Below are positions 1-8,186 of a stretch of 64,000 bases of DNA, in pieces. Source of the stretch: GCA-002793235 sp965267355 (GTDB lineage: Bacteria; Bacteroidota; Bacteroidia; Flavobacteriales_E; Vicingaceae); assembly GCA_965267355.1 (NCBI GenBank), contig OZ253956.1, positions 1 through 64,000 of the forward strand. The letters run 5' to 3'. How positions within the stretch are numbered: the stretch's first letter is position 1; each line of letters opens with the position of its first letter. Under the pieces are notes generated by a model. It saw only the letters and a list, made by a program, of their open reading frames with translations, had not been told where the DNA came from and made no database searches. The translations under genes and the position numbers were made by a program.

Positions 1-1
1 A

Positions 2-2353
2 GAGCAAGATCCTAACCAAACAACCTTTAACCAGTGGCAAAATTCAGGCACCTATAACGGAAGGTATTATAATGTGTTTACTTACGATGCCAATGGTAAT
101 ATTGAAACACAACTGCGTAAAGATGAAGATGGTAATGTGTTCGATGACATGACTTACCATTATGCAGAAAGTGGTGGATTTAAAGTGGCTAACCGATTGT
201 ATCATGTAAACGACCCAAGTGCTTCTGCCCACCCTAACCCACCTGCCACAGGTAAAAACCATTTTGATGACGATATTGAAGACATGGGTGCATTTAACAA
301 CAACTTAGCACAAATTAATGATGGATCGAATAACTACCAGTACGACCAAATTGGTAACCTGATAGCCGACAAGCAGGAAGAAATACACCAGATCTATTGG
401 ACAGTATACGGCAAAGTAGAAAGTGTAGTGAGAATGGCATCGAGTTTAAAGAAAAACCTGGTATTTGAATACGATGCTAACGGAAATAGAATTGCCAAAC
501 ACCAATACGGAAACATGACACCAAACAGTACCCAGGTAAATTTTGACCCGCTTAACCCAACCGATTGGGAAAAAAGCACTTATTACAGCCGAGATGCACA
601 AGGCAATGTAATGGCTATTTACGAATATACCGTAGATGATAACACCCAACAAAACCACTACACACTTACCGAGCGTAACATATACGGAAGCAACCGCTTA
701 GGAAACAACAACAAAAACATAGAAATGATTGCTGCACCTCCTGTTGATACGAGTAAATACATCCATCATGTAGGTAACCGACAATACGAGCTAAGTAACC
801 ACTTAGGCAATGTAATGAGTGTTATATCCGACCGTAAAATAGCCCGCGATATAGATCAGGATAATAATGTAGATTATTACGAGCCGGACATCTTATTAAC
901 CTTTGATTACAGCCCGTTTGGAGCTCCGCTACATGCACGTAGCTTTAGCAAAGAAGTTTGCCGCGATACCAGCTTTATGCTAACCGTAGAAGATTTGAAT
1001 ACCAACTTTGATGATGGTACTACACAAGGCTGGACTGAACTTGGTAATACTGCCTTAACAGTAACTGGAGGACAACTTCAATCCAAGAAAGCAGGGGGTG
1101 GTCAGCTCATGGGATGCACTAACTCGTTTATGGGAACAAATGGTGTAACTTACGACTTTACCATAACTATAGATAAAGGTAATTGTAACAGTGCAGCGCA
1201 TATATTATTGGAAGTGTTAGATCCTAATAACACAGTTATTTACACACAAACCTTAATGGCAGGGGCACAAACTTACACTACTCAATTTACAGCCAATGTT
1301 ACGGGAGCATACACGATTAATGTAACCCGTATTAACAATGCTAGTAATTGTTATTTCTTAATCGATGATGTACTGGTAACTCATGAGGAAGAAGTAACCC
1401 AAATTTTGTGTGAAGATTACAATTCATCCGGCTCTGCCAAGTATAGATGGGGGTTCAATGGTAAAGAAAAAGATGATAATTGGCAGGGAGGAGGAAACTC
1501 TTACGATTATGGTTTTAGAATTTATAATCCAAGATTGGGACGATTCTTAAGTGTTGATCCTCTCTCAAAAGATTACCCTCAACTATCTTCTTATCAATAT
1601 GGTTCTAATAGACCAATAGATGGAATAGATGTAGATGGTGCAGAATGGAAGTCAAAAAACAAATGGACAGATCCTATAAACGAAAAACATCTAAGAGGTA
1701 AAGCTCTAATTTCAAAATTAACAGATGAAGGTGTTTATGTTCCTGGAATGACATATGCAGATGCTTGGAAATATCGTGCAGGACCTATCTTAGAAAGAAT
1801 GTATGAAGAAGGTCAGGTTTTAGATTGTTTTGATGCTGCTGTTAAAGCTGTGATTGAGTTTGCAGCATTCTATGAATTACCGTTTAGTATTGAAGATTAT
1901 AAAGCACCTGATGAAAAAGGACAAACTGACCCTTCTTTCGATAACGATGCGTATGGTTATACAAATAAAAAAGGTGAATTTATAAAATTTAATCAAGGAG
2001 ATTGGGAAGGATTGGCTAAAGCAGTTGCTGCATATTATGGAGCAGCTGATGCATATAACGATAAAAATTTGACTGTTCCTACTGACGAATGGAAAACGGG
2101 GACATTACTCATTAGCAAAACTCACATATTAACAATAACTGAAGTCGATGAAGATTTGTTTTCTAATGATTATGAGTATATCCAAGGAGATTTAGATGAA
2201 AATCGTAATCCTGTCAAACTCCAGAAAAAGGAACATGAAGGAGCTTGGTTCTCAATATTTTGGTCTGAAGGGAAGCCGAGGAAATGGAATTTTAAGAATT
2301 TCGACCAAAAACAGAAAGAATCGGAATCAGAACCAAAAGGGAAAGGTCAATAA
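2..2353 (+). CDS. Rhs/YD-repeat polymorphic toxin, 3' part (5' end outside window)
   Basis: The frame is open from base 2, so the gene starts left of the window; the GTG at 74 is internal. Visible in order: YD repeats (FTYDANGN, YQYDQIGNL, FEYDANGNR), a jelly-roll-like insert (about bases 1000-1400), the conserved Rhs core end (SSGSAKYRWGFNGKEKDD, then NPRLGRFLSVDPL), and from about base 1630 a variable C-terminal domain of about 240 residues. In Rhs proteins this tip is the toxin and is released from the core. The tip has a Cys in a helix-like context (LDCFDAAV) and a later KTHILTI, which resembles a papain-like/NlpC-P60 Cys-His pair; this is inference. The 9-bp gap to the next lipoprotein gene fits a toxin-immunity pair. 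All stored tips in the array lie in the opposite orientation to this gene. Confidence 0.9.
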   Translation, partial: EQDPNQTTFNQWQNSGTYNGRYYNVFTYDANGNIETQLRKDEDGNVFDDMTYHYAESGGFKVANRLYHVNDPSASAHPNPPATGKNHFDDDIEDMGAFNNNLAQINDGSNNYQYDQIGNLIADKQEEIHQIYWTVYGKVESVVRMASSLKKNLVFEYDANGNRIAKHQYGNMTPNSTQVNFDPLNPTDWEKSTYYSRDAQGNVMAIYEYTVDDNTQQNHYTLTERNIYGSNRLGNNNKNIEMIAAPPVDTSKYIHHVGNRQYELSNHLGNVMSVISDRKIARDIDQDNNVDYYEPDILLTFDYSPFGAPLHARSFSKEVCRDTSFMLTVEDLNTNFDDGTTQGWTELGNTALTVTGGQLQSKKAGGGQLMGCTNSFMGTNGVTYDFTITIDKGNCNSAAHILLEVLDPNNTVIYTQTLMAGAQTYTTQFTANVTGAYTINVTRINNASNCYFLIDDVLVTHEEEVTQILCEDYNSSGSAKYRWGFNGKEKDDNWQGGGNSYDYGFRIYNPRLGRFLSVDPLSKDYPQLSSYQYGSNRPIDGIDVDGAEWKSKNKWTDPINEKHLRGKALISKLTDEGVYVPGMTYADAWKYRAGPILERMYEEGQVLDCFDAAVKAVIEFAAFYELPFSIEDYKAPDEKGQTDPSFDNDAYGYTNKKGEFIKFNQGDWEGLAKAVAAYYGAADAYNDKNLTVPTDEWKTGTLLISKTHILTITEVDEDLFSNDYEYIQGDLDENRNPVKLQKKEHEGAWFSIFWSEGKPRKWNFKNFDQKQKESESEPKGKGQ
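1422..1437 (+). repeat. Core/tip junction repeat, copy in the expressed Rhs gene
   Basis: ATTCATCCGGCTCTGC encodes part of NSSGSA at the start of the Rhs core end. It is identical at nucleotide level in five stored tips on the minus strand, including all third codon positions. The match continues for about 20 more bases through GTATAGATGG with few changes. Confidence 0.85.
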
Positions 2354-2361
2354 CGATAACT

Positions 2362-2802
2362 ATGATTGAAAAAAATATTTTATATTTTATTGTTGCTTTG
2401 TTTTTTTTTTCTTGTAGTGAAAATAAAATTGAAAAAGCATATAAAGATAAGGATGCTGAGTTTTTTTTGAATTATGTGAATGATTTAAGTGAAATCGAAT
2501 CAAAGAATTTTAATGACTTTATTAATGATTTAATGGAAATGCAACAAGAGGTGGATTTTGGATACGGTTATTTAGATTATGAAAGGAATTGGAAGGATGT
2601 TCCTGATTCTACAAAGAGTATCTTAATCCATAATATTACAGAAGTTTACAAACTATATTTTAATTCTTGCTTATTTCAAGAAATTGTTAATCATAATGAA
2701 TTAAAATATATACAAGAAAAATATTTTGATTGGGATAGGAAATTTGATAAGAATGACCTCCGCATTATTCAAGTCGAAATTGAAAGAGGCTGTCGTGATT
2801 AA
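2362..2802 (+). CDS. Small lipoprotein, probable immunity protein of the main Rhs tip
   Basis: A 146-residue protein with a lipoprotein signal: a short hydrophobic stretch ending FFFSCSEN, with the lipobox Cys near residue 18. The rest is acidic and helical with no family I recognise. It starts 9 bp after the Rhs stop, the usual place of an immunity gene. A periplasmic lipoprotein would suit a toxin acting in the periplasm, such as a peptidoglycan hydrolase or protease, in line with the Cys-His hint in the adjacent tip. The function is inferred from position only. Confidence 0.7.
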   Translation: MIEKNILYFIVALFFFSCSENKIEKAYKDKDAEFFLNYVNDLSEIESKNFNDFINDLMEMQQEVDFGYGYLDYERNWKDVPDSTKSILIHNITEVYKLYFNSCLFQEIVNHNELKYIQEKYFDWDRKFDKNDLRIIQVEIERGCRD

Positions 2803-2816
2803 ACATAGTTTAGCAC

Positions 2817-3598
2817 GGTTCTGTCGCATTAATTTGATATGGTTAAAGAAGCATAATTTTGAGAGCAAACTCAAAAGTTATGTTTAAGCATCATAGATAT
2901 CCAAAAACTATAATCCTTCAAGCGGTATATTATAAACTTCGATTTACTTTAAGCTATAGAGATATAGAAGAACTCCTGCAGATAAGAGGAGTAGAAGTAG
3001 ATCATTCCACTATTCAAAGATGGGTATTTAAATTCAGTTTAGAGATTGAAAAAAATGTACATAGAAAGAAATTCAAAGTTGGTGATAGCTGGAGAATGGA
3101 TGAAACCTATATTAAAGTTGGAGGAAAGGATAGGTTTCTATATAGAGCTGTTGATAAGGAAGGAAATACAGTAGATTTTTTACTTACAAAAAGGAGACAA
3201 CGAATATCTGCTCAAAAATTCTTTAATAAAGCCATTAGAAATAATGGTAAGCCAAGAATTATTAACATAGATAAGAATGGCTCCAACTATTCAGCTATTA
3301 GAGTAGTGAACAAAAGGAGTGTATCGGTTAAGAAGATAAAAATTAGACAGTGTAAATACCTTAACAATATAGTGGAACAAGACCATAGAAACGTTAAACG
3401 AAGGATTAGTATTACAACTGGCTTTAAGGAATTTGAATCTGCAAAAAGAACTTTAGCTGGAATTGAAATAGTAAACATCATTAGGAAGAATCAAATTATT
3501 GATTCCAAATCCACATACTTTAAAACTTTCTGTTCTTTAGCAGCCTAAAATAAAAGTTATTCAATTTTAGTTTCGATTTATACTAATGCGACAGAACC
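2817..3598 (+). mobile_element. IS6-family insertion sequence
   Basis: A 782-bp element bounded by inverted repeats GGTTCTGTCGCATTA (2817-2831) and its complement (3584-3598). The ends closely resemble the GGTTCTGTTGCAAA type of IS6-family ends. It contains one transposase gene. The 8 bp on either side (TTTAGCAC and CGATGATT) are not a target duplication, so the present copy may derive from recombination or a deletion beside the element. After the right end a short open stretch (PDDYLSNPEPHYQEG... to a stop at about 3674) looks like a remnant of another coding sequence. Confidence 0.85.
2880..3548 (+). CDS. IS6-family DDE transposase
   Basis: About 222 residues. The N-terminus (MFKHHRYPK...LSYRDIEELL...VDHSTIQRWV) is the typical IS6 helix-turn-helix start. 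The DDE catalytic residues sit in RMDETYIKV, NIDKNGSN and VEQDHRNVKRR. I chose ATG 2880 because it gives the usual family N-terminus; an in-frame TTG at 2859 would add seven residues. The protein looks intact. It could mobilise neighbouring DNA by cointegrate formation, which matters because a lone copy of this element's end lies at 7003-7020 in the Rhs array. Confidence 0.9.
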   Translation: MFKHHRYPKTIILQAVYYKLRFTLSYRDIEELLQIRGVEVDHSTIQRWVFKFSLEIEKNVHRKKFKVGDSWRMDETYIKVGGKDRFLYRAVDKEGNTVDFLLTKRRQRISAQKFFNKAIRNNGKPRIINIDKNGSNYSAIRVVNKRSVSVKKIKIRQCKYLNNIVEQDHRNVKRRISITTGFKEFESAKRTLAGIEIVNIIRKNQIIDSKSTYFKTFCSLAA

Positions 3599-3708
3599 CG
3601 ATGATTACCTTTCTAATCCAGAGCCACATTATCAAGAGGGGAGTGTCGTGGTTAGGTTTTTAGTGGTGGGGTAGAATTGGGCACTGGATACGTTAGGCTA
3701 ACGAAGGG

Positions 3709-4194
3709 CTATTCATTAAGTCTCTTTTTAATATCCTTTTGTATGAAAGGACTTGTAAACACTTTTTCACTCACATCTGAACATTCCACATTCATGACCC
3801 ACATGCTGGGAAAATTAAATTTGACTTTGTCATTTTCCAAGTTACACGTCTTTTGGACATAGCTTGTTGGTATGTAAAACCATCCGCTTAATATTTCAAC
3901 CGAATTATTAAAACTCCTTATAGCTATTGTTCTTCCAGAGAGAATCCAAAATAGAATAAGTAAGGAAACTGTCGGAATAGCAAATTTCTGAAGTCTATCT
4001 TTAAACTTGTAGACAAGGAAAATAATTCCTAAAATAGAATACCCGATCAATGGACTAAGACAGTAAAAGTCTGCGAAAACATAATTACTTCCACCCCAGT
4101 AAAATTCTTTGATATCCGGAATTATTAATATCGAATTAATCAATATCATTATACTTAGAATAACAAATAGAAGTTTTCTTTTATTGGATTTCAT
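3709..4194 (-). CDS. Three-TM membrane protein, probable immunity protein of stored tip A
   Basis: A 161-residue protein with three hydrophobic segments (about residues 8-28, 40-62 and 70-88) and a soluble C-terminal part containing two Cys. No family recognised. Its start lies 2 bp after the stop of the upstream Rhs tip (4197-5252), so the two are surely cotranscribed and probably form a toxin-immunity pair. A membrane immunity protein would suit a toxin domain acting on the envelope or on cell-surface glycans. Function inferred from context. Confidence 0.65.
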   Translation of the reverse strand: MKSNKRKLLFVILSIMILINSILIIPDIKEFYWGGSNYVFADFYCLSPLIGYSILGIIFLVYKFKDRLQKFAIPTVSLLILFWILSGRTIAIRSFNNSVEILSGWFYIPTSYVQKTCNLENDKVKFNFPSMWVMNVECSDVSEKVFTSPFIQKDIKKRLNE

Positions 4195-4196
4195 AT

Positions 4197-5252
4197 TTAT
4201 TCCGTTTTTCCATCAGATTCAGTTGATTCACTCATATCTCCTTTAGGAACGCTTAGAGTAATACCTGTTGGGATTTGATTGTTTTTGAATCCAGCAGGTT
4301 CATTTTTAATTACTTTGTTTTTTATTAGAGTAGCCGAAGACCCGCCATCGAAAGCTATTATATTATCAAAACCAGAAGCAATTAATCTATCTCTGATATT
4401 ATCCAAAGTCAAACCATCTGCCCCGTCATCTTGAGAAACAATAACCCACATATCCAAGTTGGAATTATACCCTAGAATTGACTTTCCATCTGATGGACCA
4501 TTAATTGCATCCCAGCCTCTGGCTTGAGATTGAATTACATTCCCATTTTCATCTTTTATTTCTTCACTGCCATATTTCTTTCCATCAACATAAACGGGTA
4601 CACCTCCTCCAAATCCGAACCCTTTACCTAAAGGGGTGTTACCAATTCCAGCTTTCCATTTTCCATTCTCTTTTGTGAAGAATGCCCTGTCAGTATCAGC
4701 AGCGATGCCGAAAACAGCTTTTCCATCACTTCCAACCGTTCTTCCTTCTATTGTATAGTTCGATAATGGTTGAGGTGTAGAAACAAATGGGTAAATAAAA
4801 TAATGATGCATTAATGTTTTATCCACTAATCCGAAGAAGTTTAAATTCAATGAATAATTATCCATATCAGGTTTTACAGTCTTATTTAGTGCTTTTGTAA
4901 GTGTCTCATTTGACCCTCTTTTAACAACTTGGAAAGAAACATTTGTTAGAAGAACGAATTGAACATTATTAACTGTAAAATCATGTGCTTCCAATCCATC
5001 TACTTCGATAGCATCAATCACTCTATTTCCACTGAAAATAAACGGTGAATAATACGGGTACTCTGCTGTCAAAGGGTCAATTGAGAAAAAACGCCCTAGT
5101 CTTGGGTCATACATTCTGTATTTAAAATTATAACTATTCCCCGCTCCCTTAACCGCGTCATCCTTCTCTTGACCTTGGAAACCATATCTATACCTAGCAG
5201 AGCCGGATGAATAGCTGAAATTTGCATTTGTATATACTGAATTTGCTAGCAT
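4197..5252 (-). CDS. Stored Rhs tip A with phosphodiester glycosidase (NAGPA)-like domain
   Basis: A 351-residue orphan Rhs C-terminus. After a 13-codon leader comes the core end (SSGSARYRYGFQGQEKDD, DPRLGRFFSIDPL, NRVIDAIEVDGLE), then about 250 residues that resemble the phosphodiester glycosidase/NAGPA family (PF09992): RTVGSDGKAVFGIA, a central RGWDAINGPS, and the C-terminal signature IAFDGGSSATLI. Known family members hydrolyse N-acetylglucosamine-1-phosphodiester linkages or act on exopolysaccharide, which suggests attack on cell-surface or wall glycans. It lacks the YD-repeat shell and any signal peptide, so it is probably a stored module, not an exported toxin in this state. It is followed by a candidate immunity gene at 3709-4194. 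Confidence 0.75.
   Translation of the reverse strand: MLANSVYTNANFSYSSGSARYRYGFQGQEKDDAVKGAGNSYNFKYRMYDPRLGRFFSIDPLTAEYPYYSPFIFSGNRVIDAIEVDGLEAHDFTVNNVQFVLLTNVSFQVVKRGSNETLTKALNKTVKPDMDNYSLNLNFFGLVDKTLMHHYFIYPFVSTPQPLSNYTIEGRTVGSDGKAVFGIAADTDRAFFTKENGKWKAGIGNTPLGKGFGFGGGVPVYVDGKKYGSEEIKDENGNVIQSQARGWDAINGPSDGKSILGYNSNLDMWVIVSQDDGADGLTLDNIRDRLIASGFDNIIAFDGGSSATLIKNKVIKNEPAGFKNNQIPTGITLSVPKGDMSESTESDGKTE
5197..5212 (-). repeat. Core/tip junction repeat, stored tip A
   Basis: Same 16 bp as at 1422, inverted relative to the main gene. It lies exactly 40 bases after the first base of the tip A start codon. The flank 3' of the site differs slightly (GGTATAGATATGG). Confidence 0.85.
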
Positions 5253-5311
5253 TTTATCTTTTTAGAGGTGCAAAATTTTGTAATTACATTTTGTGGAGAA
5301 AATAAGAAATA

Positions 5312-5446
5312 CTATCTAATTTTTTTAAAATAGTTTTTCGATTTTATGCTATGATTAATCTTCTTATTACCTCGAAAAACTTCTACTAAAATAGATAATA
5401 CTTTAAACGCAAGAAGGGAAATAAGTATAAGTAATATATAAATCAT
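5312..5446 (-). CDS. Possible 44-residue membrane microprotein
   Basis: A short ORF, ATG at 5446 and TAG at 5312, reading MIYILLILISLLAFKVLSIL and then a basic tail (VFRGNKKINHSIKSKNYFKK). One predicted TM segment with a positive C-terminus. It begins 6 bp after the stop of 5453-5872, so it may be a third gene of cassette B. Spacing and composition argue for a real gene, but the size makes this uncertain. Confidence 0.4.
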   Translation of the reverse strand: MIYILLILISLLAFKVLSILVEVFRGNKKINHSIKSKNYFKKIR

Positions 5447-5452
5447 CAGCAG

Positions 5453-5872
5453 TTAATTATATATGATTTCTTGCTTTTTTTTATTATTCCACACATTGAA
5501 TATTAATTCTAAAAAACTATTATCATCCATGCTGTTCATTGTGAAATCATTAGAATAATAATTATCCTCAATTCTTTCTGTTAAAATGTTTTTTTCTAAT
5601 TTACTATTGAGAAAAACGAGTTCAATAGATCCCTCTGTTCTGTTAAGTTTTAAGTCTTTCAAATCATCAATATCCATAATTTTATTATTAAAAACTATTT
5701 TTAATGAGTTGTTCCATCGATAAAAGAATAATCTTCCACCATCAATATCTTTGTATTCTCCTTGATAGTTATAATCTGCTGCGCTAATACTTTTGATCAT
5801 TTTAAAATTCTCTGTATCAAATAAAAGCCTTGAATTAAACTCTTCAAATGATTTTATAATTATTCCGTCCAT
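5453..5872 (-). CDS. Small soluble protein, probable immunity protein of stored tip B
   Basis: A 139-residue protein without signal peptide or TM segment, acidic, with alternating beta-like stretches. No family recognised. It starts 9 bp after the stop of Rhs tip B (5882-6913). A cytoplasmic immunity protein implies that tip B acts in the cytoplasm, for example as a nuclease. Position is the only evidence for function. Confidence 0.65.
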   Translation of the reverse strand: MDGIIIKSFEEFNSRLLFDTENFKMIKSISAADYNYQGEYKDIDGGRLFFYRWNNSLKIVFNNKIMDIDDLKDLKLNRTEGSIELVFLNSKLEKNILTERIEDNYYSNDFTMNSMDDNSFLELIFNVWNNKKKQEIIYN

Positions 5873-5881
5873 AATAGCAAT

Positions 5882-6913
5882 CTAAAACCCTAAATCTTTT
5901 CCTCCTGCCCTTGATGAGCTTTCGATTATTTCTTCCCAAGTCTTACCTTGCTTTCTTAAAAACTCTATACTTGGACCCCATTTATCACCATACTTACGAA
6001 GATTTCTATCAAAAATCTTTTTAAGCATGTCTGGTGGTGTTGCATCTTTAAAAACTTTACCTAAATATCTCCTCTGAGCATGTAATATTCTTGCTGTCAT
6101 TTCTTTTGATACTCCTTTTTTTAATAATGTTTTCCCTAATGCAGCTAAACCATTCACATTTTTAACATATGCTGAACGAATTAATGATATATTTTTAGAT
6201 CCAAATGATTTACCTCTAACACGTTTAAACTTTCCAGAAGGACTCCATAGGGCTAAAATAGTTCCTACATTTTCAACGCTGAAAATTTTCATCATTATTT
6301 CACCTTGTAATCTTCCCTTTAAACTCTCTCGTAATTCTGCAACAGCGTTAAAATCACCAACTGTGCTTATATTTTTCATTAAATCATCAATGAAATTAGC
6401 ATAAGCCGGGTTCTTTCCTTGATGTGTTTCCAAATATTGTTGTTGCTTTACCATAAGATTAAATGCACCCCTAACATCTGGATTAGTTTTAATAGCATCA
6501 GTAATTTCTTCTTGTGCAGAGACATCAAGTTTATTAAAATCAAAATCCTTAGCTTCTATTCCTTCATCAGTAATATTCTTCTTGAATAAATTAGCTGCTG
6601 TTCTGACGGTACCCTCATCGTACTCAGAAATTTTCTTAGGACAATCCGTACAATTTCCAAAAGGGTCATTATGATAAATAGGATTATTATCCATTGAGAC
6701 ATATGGGCTTTGCCAAGGCATATAACCAATCTCAGGATCAATTGTAAACCATCTTCCTAATCTTGGATCATATTGTCTATAAAATGAGGTGTAACTATTT
6801 CCATTACCTTTTATTACATCATCCTTCTCCATACCATTAAACCCCCATCTATACTTAGCAGAGCCGGATGAATTCCCAAAATAACTTTTTTTATATGCTA
6901 AATTTACTTGCAT
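5882..6913 (-). CDS. Stored Rhs tip B, uncharacterised toxin-like C-terminus
   Basis: A 343-residue orphan Rhs tip: 13-codon leader, core end (SSGSAKYRWGFNGMEKDD, DPRLGRWFTIDPE), a linker with a CxxC pair (NCTDCPKK), a helical middle, and a basic C-terminus ending KYGDKWGPSIEFLRKQGKTW and SSSRAGGKDLGF. The last 70 residues resemble a C-terminal type I have seen in other Bacteroidota Rhs proteins, but I cannot assign an activity. Unlike its neighbours it has a clear Shine-Dalgarno sequence (AAGGAGG, 5 bp before the ATG). The adjacent soluble candidate immunity protein suggests a cytoplasmic target. Confidence 0.75.
   Translation of the reverse strand: MQVNLAYKKSYFGNSSGSAKYRWGFNGMEKDDVIKGNGNSYTSFYRQYDPRLGRWFTIDPEIGYMPWQSPYVSMDNNPIYHNDPFGNCTDCPKKISEYDEGTVRTAANLFKKNITDEGIEAKDFDFNKLDVSAQEEITDAIKTNPDVRGAFNLMVKQQQYLETHQGKNPAYANFIDDLMKNISTVGDFNAVAELRESLKGRLQGEIMMKIFSVENVGTILALWSPSGKFKRVRGKSFGSKNISLIRSAYVKNVNGLAALGKTLLKKGVSKEMTARILHAQRRYLGKVFKDATPPDMLKKIFDRNLRKYGDKWGPSIEFLRKQGKTWEEIIESSSRAGGKDLGF
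6858..6873 (-). repeat. Core/tip junction repeat, stored tip B
   Basis: Identical 16 bp as in the main gene, inverted. It is 40 bases into the ORF, the same distance as in tips A, D and E. Confidence 0.85.
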
Positions 6914-7002
6914 TTTTACCTCCTTAAAGGTACTAAAAATTGCAATATTTTTTTGTTATTTACAGTGAGTTAAAAATTCGCGAGAGCAGGAGGCTTTTAT
7001 AG

Positions 7003-7020
7003 AATTAATGCGACAGAACC
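7003..7020 (-). repeat. Solitary IS6-family end
   Basis: An 18-bp exact copy of the left terminus of the IS at 2817 (GGTTCTGTCGCATTAATT on the minus strand), in the gap between cassette B and the immunity genes of cassette C. There is no transposase and no second end nearby. It is probably the scar of an earlier insertion or of IS-mediated joining of cassettes. Confidence 0.75.
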
Positions 7021-7028
7021 CAGAACCA

Positions 7029-7427
7029 TTATTCTTTATTCTTTATTAAAAATAAAATTGAATCAACATAACCGAAGACATTAGATAATTTCAATAAATC
7101 CTTTTTCTGTTTTTTGTTCGCTAAATAAATGAAATAAAATATTGATAATGGAAAAATAATAATTAGCAATATAATAAAAATGTATTCTATTGATTTTACT
7201 TTTATTTCTTTCGATATTTTGGTTTGCTCAATTTGAGAAACAAGAGTTGAGATTTCCTTATCAGATGTGTAGTTTAATTTTAAAAAATTGACAGTAACCT
7301 CTTTAATATGAATATATTCCTTATAACTAGAACTATATCGATTATTTAAAATGCGATTAATCACATTTTTTAATTCTATTAATTGACGAATAGATAACTT
7401 TTTTTTCTTTTCTTCAGAAAGTTCCAT
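7029..7427 (-). CDS. Two-TM protein, probable immunity-type gene
   Basis: About 132 residues from the ATG at 7427 (MELSEEKKKKLSIRQ); a start at 7445 is also open. A basic helical N-terminal half is followed by two hydrophobic stretches (IEYIFIILLIIIFPLSIFYF and beyond) and a short helix. No family recognised. It overlaps the end of the MORN fragment (7414), so it belongs to the same immunity-gene cluster downstream of tip C. Confidence 0.6.
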   Translation of the reverse strand: MELSEEKKKKLSIRQLIELKNVINRILNNRYSSSYKEYIHIKEVTVNFLKLNYTSDKEISTLVSQIEQTKISKEIKVKSIEYIFIILLIIIFPLSIFYFIYLANKKQKKDLLKLSNVFGYVDSILFLIKNKE

Positions 7428-7740
7428 CTTCAATAACAACACCATTATTATATTCTACTACCTTTTCAATAGTACCATCTTCATTATATCTCACTTGTTT
7501 TCCATGCCTCTTACCCATTACAAAAAACTCTTTAAGTAATAACTTTCCTGTTTCATAATAAACTAAAAACTCACCATTTTCTATTCCATTTTTATAATTG
7601 AGTTTTGCCTTAACTTTTCCGTTTGAAAAATATCTTATTTGTTCCCCATCTAACAATTCATTTTTCTTAATGAACTTACCTAACATTTTACCATTGTTGT
7701 TATATACTTCTTTTGTAATAACACCATTATCTTCATAAGA
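7414..7740 (-). pseudogene. MORN-variant (YwqK-like) immunity gene lacking its 5' end
   Basis: The frame encodes MORN-variant repeats: YEDNGVITKEVYNNNGK, then RYFSNGKVKAKLNYKNGIENG and RYNEDGTIEKVVEYNNG. The repeats begin directly after, and in frame with, the TAA stop of the lipoprotein gene at 7741. No ATG, GTG or TTG exists before 7686, so the first repeat is untranslated or lost. A protein from ATG 7686 (90 residues) is possible. The arrangement suggests that a MORN immunity gene was cut and joined to the preceding gene at its stop codon. Confidence 0.6.
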
Positions 7741-8166
7741 TTATTTAAAAATATCAGGTTTATGAGTTGATATTCCATTTTTGACACAATACAGTTTTAA
7801 ATTGTCTTTAGTAAATTCTACTTTATACAAAAATCCACCTATTACTTTATCTTCAATTTTTCGGTAATTCTCGACTTTATATTCACCAGCTAATTCATTA
7901 TTTGAAGAAGCAATTTTTAGATAAAATGAATTTGAATCTTTGAAAGTTGACCACGTTCCTTTTTCTTTATCTGTATTTTGATCAGACAGATTTAATACAG
8001 GTAAAATACACGTATAATCATCAAAAAGATAAAATCCATTTACTCGAATTTCAAAATCGGCTTGATATCTTTCTATAGACCAATAACCCATAATTTCTTT
8101 CTCTTGTTCATTACATGAGAAGAACAAAGCTAAAATTAGGATATAAAGAAATTTTATTTTATTCAT
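7741..8166 (-). CDS. Lipocalin-like small lipoprotein, probable immunity protein of stored tip C
   Basis: A 141-residue protein with a lipoprotein signal (FLYILILALFFSCNEQ) and a beta-rich body (GYWSIERYQADFEIRVNGFYLF... KGTWSTFKDSN), reminiscent of small lipocalin-like lipoproteins. It starts 20 bp after the stop of tip C (8187-9557). Periplasmic location would suit neutralising a periplasmic toxin. Function inferred from position. Confidence 0.65.
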   Translation of the reverse strand: MNKIKFLYILILALFFSCNEQEKEIMGYWSIERYQADFEIRVNGFYLFDDYTCILPVLNLSDQNTDKEKGTWSTFKDSNSFYLKIASSNNELAGEYKVENYRKIEDKVIGGFLYKVEFTKDNLKLYCVKNGISTHKPDIFK

Positions 8167-8186
8167 AAGTCTAACCTTTTTTGAAA

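Noticed and set aside
1422..1460. Dyad symmetry typical of a tyrosine recombinase site within the core/tip repeat
   Set aside because: Only CATC/GATG arms are found, too short and too far apart to claim; the repeat may work by homology instead.
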